A stretch of DNA of 64,000 nt from Saccharum officinarum. Its lineage: Eukaryota; Streptophyta; Magnoliopsida; Poales; Poaceae. The notes beneath the pieces are model-generated. The model did no database searches, was not told the DNA's origin, and saw only the letters and a program-made list of their open reading frames with translations. Made by a program: the position numbers and the translations under genes. The stretch covers positions 97,568,932 to 97,632,931 of the forward strand of contig CM036168.1 in NCBI GenBank assembly GCA_020631735.1. Direction: 5' to 3'. Shown here in pieces: positions 56,683-64,000 of this stretch (positions are counted from its first letter, which is position 1; each line of letters starts with the position of its first letter).

Positions 56683-58191
56683 CATTTCTGATTTTTTTAA
56701 AAAAATTTCTTTGCCGATGGCAAATGATTAAAAAAAAGAAAACGGGCCGTCCAGCCCATTTCCCCCACCCCCAACCCTATCCATCCCCAACCCCGCGCGC
56801 CCCCAGGTGCCCGGTCGTCCGCCGCCGCCGCCAGGACTGGCCACCGCCCTGGCCACCGCCGCTCCCACGCCCACGCAACTGCCGCCGCTGCACCCAAGTG
56901 CTGCCTCACCCAAGCTCCGCCCCTGCTCGCGCCGCCGCCTCCCCAAGCGCCGCCCGTCCCCTGCGTGCCTTGCCACCTGCCCAAGCGCCGCCCGCCCCCT
57001 ACGCGCCTCGCCGCCACGCGAATCCAGCGAGCACCAGCGCCCGCCCAGCTCAGCGCCCCTCCATGAGACGCCTGGCCACCGGTGGCTCAGCACCGCCCGC
57101 CCAGCCACCGGCGCCTCCACACCAGCCGCTCGGCCCCTGCCTCCCCATCCTTAGCGCCAGGCCGCGCTGGCCAAGCCAAGGCAGCGGGCCACGCTGCCCT
57201 GGCCGGCCGGACAGTAGGGAGGTAGGGTGGTAGGAGGAAGAGGAGGGAGGAAGGAGGAAGAAGAAGAAGGGGAGGAAAAGGAAGAAGGAGGAGGAGGAGA
57301 AAGAAAAAGAAGAAGGGAGGAGAAGAGGAAGGAAAGGAGGAAGAGACCGACTTTGGTTCGACCACCGTCCACATCGTCCGCGTCGTTCGTCCACGTCGGA
57401 GAAGAAGGTAAAGGCTCATGGTGCCGGCCTTCGTGCCGTATGTGTCATTGACGGCATTCGTGTCCCAAATTTGGATGTCGGCCTTCGTGCCGTATGTGTC
57501 GTTGACGGCCTTCGTGCCCCAAATGTGGACGTCGACCTTTGAGCCGACTTTTCTTGCAGGTTTTGGAAACCTCCCCGTACAGGGGAGGTTCTGCCGAAAT
57601 TTTCAACTAATAGTGATGTCTTTGTTGCTTTGCAGAGCAGGACGTGTCGCAGGGGACCTCGATCACCTCAGCGACCCTGATTGTCTTCGTGCACCTACCC
57701 GCCTCTGCACCGCCACCCTAGGTATAAATCACCTCTCTTCCTTATAGTTGTTGAAAGTAGATTACGTAACCGAGTTAGGCGTCTCCCGTCCGAAAGGGAT
57801 ACGCGGTCGTTGGTATGCGGATCAGTGCATATCTGCGATGGTATCTCTTTTGGATTGTCCACGTTTTTTGGACAGCCTGAGGATGCGTAGATGGGTTAGC
57901 TTCCATGTTCTGCCCCCGTTCGAGTCAGAGTTTCGGCAGCACCTTCCCATTGTTCTCCGGATACACAATCTCCCTGTTGGGACGTCTATCGGGAGAACAG
58001 TGGGGAGGTGCTGCTGAAATTCGGTCTCGAACGGGAGCGGTGCATGGAAGCTAACCTCATCTATGCATCCTCGGGTGGGATTAGGACCTATCCTTCACCT
58101 ATTAGATGGTAGGAACGCCTTATAGATGCAGATGTTGGTTCTATTACTCGCTTACATTGGCGCATGACAGAGGAAGGCTGACCATGAGTGG
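56683..58191 (+). promoter_or_regulatory. CACTA-3 leader of the TNP2 gene
   Basis: A very C-rich block (56750-57200) gives way to a purine-rich run (57225-57345). Then come tandem GGCCTTCGTGCCGTATGTGTC units (57427-57540), a hairpin AACCTCCCCGTACAGGGGAGGTT followed by CTGCCGAAAT (about 57566-57599), and a second GGGGAGGTGCTGCTGAAATT near 58002. The order matches CACTA-2. The long frames here on both strands come from composition only. Confidence 0.5.
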
Positions 58192-58792
58192 ATGTACACT
58201 GGCTTCGAAAGCAAGACCGAGGAATGGGTTAGGGGGACCAATTACTTCCTAGAGCAAGCATTTGGCCCAGCTGCTAAAGGGGCGATTCAGATGTGGTGTC
58301 CCTACAGCAAGTGTAAGAACAAGAAAAAGAAAGAGCACAAGGCGATGTATAAAGATATTTGGGCGAACGGATACGTTCCAAACTATACCCACTGGGTCTA
58401 CCATGGTGAACGCCATCGTATTAGGGAGGAGGTGGTGAGATCGGGCCTCGAGGAGATGGATACAGATGTCGGGATGGCAGACTTGCTGGCAGATGTTCAC
58501 GAAGCGCAGTTTGTTCAACGAATGGAGGTGGCGAAACAAGACCTAGAGTAGACCGCAAAGGCATATTACACCATGATGGAGGCGGCAAAGCAGCCCCTTC
58601 ATGAGAACACCAACATGTCGCAACTGGATGCCATTTCACGCCTAATAGGGCTGATGTCGTCACTAGGCATTAGTCGAGAAGGTTTTGATCTCATGTTGGC
58701 GACTGTTGGCTCCATGCTTTCGAAGGTTCACTGCATGCCGAAGAGCATGTATGAGTCACAGAGGCTCCTTCGTGCACTCAAGATGCCGTATG
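58192..58792 (+). pseudogene. TNP2 transposase, N-terminal part only
   Basis: The reading starts EWMYTGFESKTEEWV and runs through CPYSKCKNKKKK, YVPNYTHWVYHGERHRIREE and MADLLADVHE to a TAG at 58549. It then continues as MMEAAKQPLHENTNMSQLDA and LPKSMYES-like PKSMYESQRLLRALKMPY. It stops at 58792. The equivalent point in CACTA-2 is about 27098, so the whole catalytic core, the DUF4218 and DUF4216 parts and the acidic tail are gone. The junction carries GCCGTATG on both sides. Confidence 0.75.
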
Positions 58793-61038
58793 CTGTATGC
58801 CGTATGACACGACCAGTGACGGTGACGGTGGCGGTGACGGTGGCGGCGGCAGCGACGACGACCTCGGCTTCGACGACGGGGGCGAGCAGACAGCAGACAC
58901 CTCGACTTCCTCAGCTTCAGGCAAGCCCTACCAGCGCGGGCCCACTAGGCTCCCTGAGCACCTGCCGTGCCTTGATAACCGCCCAGTGATTCGGCCCGTT
59001 GGCAAGTAAGTAATCATTGTTGATTTCTCTACTTGTTCATATGACATTTTGAAATTCAAACTGCAGACTAACAATTGTTGATTTCTCTACTCGTGTCAGG
59101 GCTGGGCCCTGTTGACAGGCAAGAACTGTTCACGCCATCCCACTAGCATCCAGGGCCTGCTGATTAAAAAGCACTACCCTAGCTTGATCACCGTCGAGGG
59201 GCAGCAGATCGTGCCCGACAAATGGCCCCACTTCTACCATGTCAAGGACGTTGAAACTGACGAAGTCCTTGCTAACAAGATTAAGAGGGAGTTCTGGGTG
59301 AGTCTGCATCGCACCGCATATCTCAATACTACGCATTCGTTGGACTTTTTTAAAATAATGAAATTATGTTTGATGCCTGTGTACAGTTGTACTTCAAGTT
59401 GGAGGAGGAGCAGGACCTCGTGCGGGCGACGCGGCAGCAGGACTTGGTGTGCATTGACCGGCTGAAGGACATGTACCATGAGGCACGTACCCAGGCCGAC
59501 ATCAGCTACTACGCCAACGTGAAGAACGATAGGGTAAATAAGGAACAAGTCAGGGAGATGGTATGTCAATAGGAGACCGACCTTACCGAGGAGCAGTACA
59601 TGCAGGTAATTAAGTAGGAAACATCCGTTATGATTCCTTACGTGACACATTCAATTCATTATCTAGAATATCAAATACTTGAATGTCATGCAGATGCCTC
59701 CGGGCTGGTGTAGCAAGTACGAGGACTGCTAGTGTGCAATTATCAGAGGTTGGCGTACGCCGGAGGCGTACGAGGAGCGCAGACAACGACACGCGAAACG
59801 CAAGGCAGAGATCTCTAGGTCTGGCGTCTCACACCACCAAGGGAACCAGATCCTGCCAGTGTTCATGGAGAGATGGGTATGCTTCTGTTGATGCATTTCT
59901 TATAGCACTCAATTGTCACTACTTGTAACCATGTTTGTGTTTTCCTCGCAGTCGGAGGCGCATGGTGGGCAGCAAATCAACAAGTTCCCAGGGTACGCCC
60001 TTGCTCACAGGGGCAGAGCGAAAGCGCCCTCCACTGTCTTTAGCTCGTCAGACGGGCCCGAGGTGTACACCAACCCGAACGTCTATAGCAAGCTCACCCA
60101 GTACGCCGCCGCAGCTCTCGAGCGCCATGGGCCTGAGTACGACTCCACCACCGAGCCCCTGGACACTGTCCTCATGATGAGGTTGAGAGGAGGAAAGCAG
60201 CACGGCCGGTACTTTATGGCCAACAGCGCCATCGACGCGTCCTCTGTTCAAACGCTGAGCGAGATCCATAGAGAAGATCGGCAAAGGGGCGGACCGTAGA
60301 TCCCCATAGCGCATCGGCAGCCGAGCAACGCGCAGATGATGATAGCACTTCAGGTAAATGGAGTTTCATTCGTCGTTCACTCGTTAAACACATGATGTAC
60401 ATTGACTTCACATACCATCAACCATGCGGGTGTAATATTGCAGGCCACGGTCGAACAGCTGCAGGCCAGCCAGGCGGCCTCGGACACGAGGCACGAGGAG
60501 CTGCGTCGGGAGCAGGAGGCGCTGCGTCTAGCGCAGGAGGCGAACCATCAGCAGCAGTTGGCGGCAGTTGCGCTGCACTACCAGCGTCCATTGGCGGACC
60601 TGACCGGCTACTTCCGGTCCCAGATCCCGGGAACGCAGGAGCCTCCTCCCTCGCTCTTCGCTCCACCACTAGTCCCACCGCCTGTTCCTGCACCTGGTCC
60701 GGTGAGTATATTCCCTATTGCTTTAGCTTGTGCGGCCATCCTGTAGGTACTAAGTACATCATTTGGTCTTTGTGCAGGCACCGTCAGCGGGTTCGAACCT
60801 GACTCCGGGTGCCAGCCCTCCACTGGGTCCTTCTCCACAGCACGGCTAGCCACCTTACCAGAGCTTCCCCATGCAGCAGTACGTCTGGCCTCCTCCACCA
60901 TCGCAGGCGCACTCCAGGCCTGCAAGCTTCCAGTGGCCGCAGCAGGGGCACTACTGGCCGCAGCAGCCGCATCCGAGTTGGTCGTCGTGGGAGCAAGGTG
61001 GGGGCTCTGGGACCCCTAGGGACGACGCCTCGAGCTAG
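58793..61038 (+). pseudogene. Transposase_24 (TnpA-like) gene of CACTA-3, degenerate
   Basis: After the deletion junction come an acidic, glycine-rich start and a series of exons: to 59005, 59100-59297, 59387-59605, 59694-59876, 59953-60299, 60444-60701 and 60778-61038. Family features are LLIKKHYPSLITVEG, DEVLANKIKREFW, MPPGWCSKYEDC, QQINKFPGYALAHRGRAKA, SKLTQYAAAALERHGPEY and MRLRGGKQHGRYFMANSAIDA. A Q/E-rich coiled coil (RREQEALRLAQEANHQQQL) and a P/Q-rich end follow. In-frame stops occur after REMVCQ, after YEDC, and after RQRGGP (60297). It retains the same exon plan as CACTA-2 gene 2. Confidence 0.65.
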
Positions 61039-61344
61039 GTACCTTCACTTCTCGCTTTTGGACCTTGTTGTGGCACGTCAGACATGTTTTACCGATGTTT
61101 GGTATGTATCGATGACTTTGGACATGTATGGATGATTTCGGACATGTTATATGTGGTTTGGACATGTATCGGTGAATTTGGACATGTATGCATGAATTCG
61201 GACATGTTATATGAATTTGATATTGAAATGTGGTTCAAATGGTATATTGTTGCTCATATATGAGTTGAAATGTGGGTTACATGCTATATATATGCGATGA
61301 AATGTGGTGCAAATGCAAGAAAATAGAAAAAAACAAAAAAATCC
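61039..61344. repeat. CACTA-3 3' tail with GGACATGTAT(C/G)GATGA repeats
   Basis: Units such as TTTGGACATGTATCG(G/A)TGA(A/C)TT and TTCGGACATGTTATATG alternate from about 61080 to 61220. A second short repeat (TGAAATGTGG(G/T)T) follows. Low-complexity tail of the transposon. Confidence 0.5.
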
Positions 61345-61730
61345 CAGCTTTGCCGATGGCCAACCGTCGGCAAAGCTGGGCTGTTTTGTCAGCAAAGTCC
61401 TTTTCCCGTTTTTTAAAATAAAAAAATTCCTGACGGTCAGCCATCGACAAAGAAATTTCGAAAAAAAATAAGAAATTCTTTGCCGACGGCTGGGCCACGT
61501 CAGCCGTCGGCAAAGGCAGCCGTCAGCGTGACGGCGCGTGGGCTGACGTGGCGCCTTTGCCGATGGCTAACGTGGCCGTCGGCAAAGCTTTGCCGATGGC
61601 CTGACATGTGGCAGTCGGCAAAGACCCCTTTGCCGATGGAATCTTTGCCGACGGGGCTTTGCCGATGGCCACGTCAGATTGCCATTGGCAAAGCCTTTGC
61701 CGACGACGGCAGGCGGCCGATCCGGTAGTG
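61345..61730. repeat. CACTA-3 right subterminal repeats and terminus
   Basis: Paired TTTGCCGA(C/T)GGC and GCCGTCGGCAAAG units up to the terminus GATCCGGTAGTG at 61730. Confidence 0.75.
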
Positions 61731-61733
61731 AAT

Positions 61734-62040
61734 GCCACGGTTCGTGCTCACCTGGACGCAAAGCTTTGGCCTTTTGTTTTGCAAACCATTCTCTGGCGGC
61801 TCTGGGATGCTAGGGTGAAATTTTTAGAAATGAGTCTCCCTCTATTCGGTCTATCATCTCTAAAGTGTCTGATGATCTTGTAATTTGGCGTGATCATCTT
61901 AGGAATGACCAGGATGTGACTAGCTTGAATGCTTGGCGCTGCTATTTCCTATCTTGTAACACTACTGTTAACTCCACTTCGGTGGAGGTTTGAAATGAAA
62001 TTAGGTGGGGAACCTCTCCCCCCGTTGTTTTCAAAAAAAA
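61734..62040 (+). pseudogene. 5'-truncated LINE, part 2 and poly(A) tail
   Basis: After CACTA-3 the LINE reading resumes: HLDAKLWPFVLQTILWRLWDARVKFL, then a shifted VIWRDHLRNDQDVTSLNAWRCYFL segment. It runs to TTGTTTTC plus A8 (62033-62040). The duplication AAAATACCA spans the last four A's and TACCA (62037-62045), matching 54635-54643. Without the CACTA the LINE copy is about 950 bp. Confidence 0.7.
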
Positions 62041-62160
62041 TACCATCGATGTGTTGAATGGACTGTTTGATGGATTTCTGTCGTCAATTCAAAATCATCC
62101 ATATACATGCGTATGCTTGTATTTGTGTGCGCCAGTATGTAAATAAAATACATGCAAAAT

Positions 62161-62978
62161 CAGGGGCGCAGCCAGGATTTAGATATAGGGGGCCGGGTCA
62201 TCGAATGTCCATAGAAAACTATTAAATCTTGATGTCAGTTTAAAAATTATTATTTTGACGTTGACTTAAAAAATTATAACAAATTATCTTTAGAGCATGT
62301 CCAGAAGTTTTGTAAAACAACTCCCATTTTGGATTTTTAGAAAAAGAAAAAAAGGTGCCCTCCAACTGTTCGGTAAAAGGGCTCCTTAAAAATAAAAAGT
62401 TCCTTAATATCCTCTACAACGTGTAAGTTTCTGCAGTCAAGTGAAACTCCGTATTCGCTCCCTGTTCAGCATTTTTCTCTAGAGATCGACGTAAATTGGA
62501 CGCATAAGAAAGTGGTAAGAGACAAAAAAAAACTATTAAAAAAGGGTTTAGTTTGTAAAAAATAGTCTGAGATTCCCATGCAAAATCGTTTAGAAGCTAT
62601 TATAAGAGACTGTTGGAGAAAGACAAAAATTAAGGTTCCTATTTCTTCTGTTAACTTGCTAGATCTATTAGTTTTGCAAGTAAACTATACCAAATTCATA
62701 GAGATGCTATTAATCTTTTTATTTAGAAAAATGCTAAATGTCTAAATTGAAAATAAAAAGGTTGTTCATAGGTCAACGATACCATCATATTTACTATATT
62801 TAGACACTTAACATTAGACAATTAAGAGATTTATTTGAAAAGACAATTTAGAATTGACTAACAAGGCTTGTTTATTTAATTTCTAGTGATCTGTAAGAAC
62901 TAATAAGAGGTACTAATGAAAATTGTACATGATTTGGGGGGGCCAGGCCCCTGCCCGCCCCCCTTGTCTCCGCCCCTG
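62161..62978. mobile_element. hAT non-autonomous element, 818 bp, TGCAAAAT duplication
   Basis: The left end CAGGGGCGCAGCCAGG and right end TTGTCTCCGCCCCTG form inverted termini (CAGGGGCG exact). The 8-bp target duplication TGCAAAAT is exact (62153-62160 and 62979-62986). The interior is AT-rich, with no transposase. The 8-bp duplication and CAGGG termini fit the hAT superfamily. It belongs to the same broad group as 804-1600 and 63121-63298. Confidence 0.85.
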
Positions 62979-63120
62979 TGCAAAATGTACGTGCTTGTGT
63001 GTTCCTGTACATGCATAGAAAGAAGCTAGATATGTGTTTGTAAGTTGCATGTTCCATGCATGCACGTAAGTGTGCTCATGACATGCACACAGAGGATGCT
63101 AATAGGGGCAGCCGTATACG

Positions 63121-63298
63121 CAGTGGCGGTGGCGCAGGATAGTGAGGGCCAAGGTGGGCCATGGCCACCCCTGCTTTTGGAAGTTTCCTTTAAGTAACAG
63201 TAACCAACATAGCTTAATTAAACAATTATACACAACTAATTTTCATGATTGCACCTTCTTTTGGCCCCTCCTGTATTTAGGCTGAAACTCCGCCAGTG
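63121..63298. mobile_element. Small hAT-like MITE (CAGTGGCGG termini)
   Basis: CAGTGGCGGTGGCGCAGGAT at the left and CTCCGCCAGTG at the right are imperfect inverted termini around 178 bp. The flanks share ATACG but not a clean 8-bp repeat. The interior carries GGGCCATGGCCACCCCTGC and TTGGCCCCTCCTG, typical of this small family. Confidence 0.5.
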
Positions 63299-63485
63299 AT
63301 ACGTGCGCCTCTATACGACCTGAACCGGCTGTAGAAGTGTAGAGTCCATATAGTTACGCCGGTCTCTGTTATGTATCTTCGTAAGATTGTACGCAAACTG
63401 AGCCAGCCGGCGCGGCGTAGTCCAAAACCTTCTATAGGCCTGGCCTTGGTGTATATGGCTGGCAGATACCGGCAGCGTATGTCTC

Positions 63486-64000
63486 TTTTTTTTATAATGG
63501 AAAATATCCGGCTTCACCCTTCCTCGAAGAAGAAGAAGCATCGGTCCAAACTTATTATAGTAGCACACATATAATTTAAACTTATTACAGATTCAGAACT
63601 AAAGTTCAAGACGGTAAATAAAGGACCATCCATGCGATGCGAAGAACTCCATGGCTCTCGATTCTAGTAGCTTGCAAGCGTCAAGAATCCGTTTCTTGTC
63701 GTCATCCGAGCGCTGCAACAGAGCCTAAAACCATAGCCAGTGTGTTCCCCTGAGAAGAACCTGCAAAAAATGTTTTTGGGTGACCTTTATCAAAAACCAC
63801 ATCGTTCCTTGTGATCCATATTGCCTAGCAAAAAGTCGCAGCCCCAATCAATAAAAGATAATTATGATTGGAACCTCCTAGCTTTGACCAACTATTGAAA
63901 AGATGGTTCATGTTCCTTGGAGGATTAATGCCAAACAAAACAAACACAGCACGCCAAAGAAATCTGGCATAATGACAATAAAAAAACAAGTATTGGATAG
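63486..64000 (-). pseudogene. LINE ORF2 C-terminus and 3' end, running off the window
   Basis: Read on the minus strand from the window edge: QYLFFYCHYARFLWRAVFV, FGINPPRNMNHLFNSWSKLG, then an in-frame stop before AIWITRNDVVFDKGHPKTF. A one-base shift precedes the conserved end ILDACKLLESRAMEFFASHG, stopping near 63595. The untranslated tail ends GGGTGAAGCCGGATATTTTCC and an A8 run (63493-63486). This is the standard end of grass L1 ORF2, from a copy distinct from the other two LINEs. Confidence 0.7.

Larger units (their letters stand above)
55288..61730 (+). mobile_element. CACTA-3: internally deleted CACTA transposon
   Basis: The termini CACTACCGGAAACG and GGCCGATCCGGTAGTG are inverted repeats. 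The 3-bp duplication AAT lies at 55285-55287 and 61731-61733. Subterminal repeats (TTTGCCGACGGCC and complement) occupy 55300-55680 and 61345-61715. The 6,443 bp carries the N-terminal part of TNP2 (58192-58792) fused by deletion to a Transposase_24 gene (58793-61038). The leader resembles that of CACTA-2, and near its left end lies a large inverted repeat. It sits inside a LINE. Confidence 0.85.

Noticed and set aside
56697..57451. Overlapping frames of up to 169 codons on both strands
   Set aside because: They come from a C-rich block and a purine-rich block in the CACTA-3 leader, giving proline/alanine, serine/phenylalanine or glutamate/arginine runs.
58421..58663. Minus-strand frame of 80 codons
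   Set aside because: It is antisense to recognisable TNP2 coding sequence.

Overview
This window is plant nuclear DNA, almost certainly from a panicoid grass, probably Andropogoneae (sugarcane, sorghum, Miscanthus group). The repeat families support this: CACTA transposons with TNP2 and Transposase_24 genes, SIRE-type copia LTRs, Tat-type gypsy elements with antisense genes, L1 LINEs and PIF/hAT MITEs. The species call is inference. I see no rRNA, tRNA or CRISPR. Only two short stretches look like host coding sequence, and both are interrupted by transposons. Most of the long open frames are shadows in GC-rich LTR or subterminal DNA.

Layout. At 1-6,500 there is a Stowaway-like fragment, a hAT-like element (804-1600) and a 4.06-kb solo LTR (1995-6055) that splits an older 'ATGTTGCAA' repeat. 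At 6,769-13,292 lies a minus-strand gypsy complex: three direct LTRs, one followed by a primer-binding site, and an antisense gene remnant at 12411-13292. A copia element (8475-10805, 5-bp duplication CCCCT) sits inside the third LTR. From 13.3 to 16.5 kb the sequence is AT-rich, with a diverged direct duplication, a Helitron-like terminus, a MITE and a GCTCG foldback. A spliced candidate gene starts at 16,822. CACTA-1 (19965-22862, duplication AGT) lies downstream of its last recognised exon and carries a Ulp1-like cysteine peptidase gene. A minus-strand coding exon (23110-23866) is interrupted by a MITE (23145-23418); removing the MITE and one CAT duplication restores the frame.

CACTA-2 (about 24.0-33.33 kb) carries TNP2 and Transposase_24 genes, both broken by stops. 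A copia element (33.8-42.85 kb, minus strand) follows, with a second 5.0-kb solo LTR inside it. Gypsy-2 (42854-48587) carries a spliced, apparently intact antisense gene (46379-45698). It abuts a nearly complete minus-strand L1 (52636-48588) with ORF1 and ORF2 overlapping by ATGA. After a PIF-like MITE (53694-54164), a 5'-truncated LINE (54644-62036, duplication AAAATACCA) is split by CACTA-3 (55288-61730, duplication AAT). CACTA-3 is an internal-deletion relative of CACTA-2 and contains a 1.07-kb inverted repeat with arms of about 530 bp. The window ends with a hAT element (62161-62978, duplication TGCAAAAT), a small MITE and a second LINE tail (63486-64000).

Interactions. The TNP2 and Transposase_24 proteins are the usual CACTA mobility pair, but both copies here are disabled, so any movement would need a transposase from elsewhere. 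The long hairpin in CACTA-3 could make double-stranded RNA matching CACTA-2 and its relatives, comparable in architecture to Mu killer in maize. That is the most interesting hypothesis in the window and is inference from sequence structure alone.
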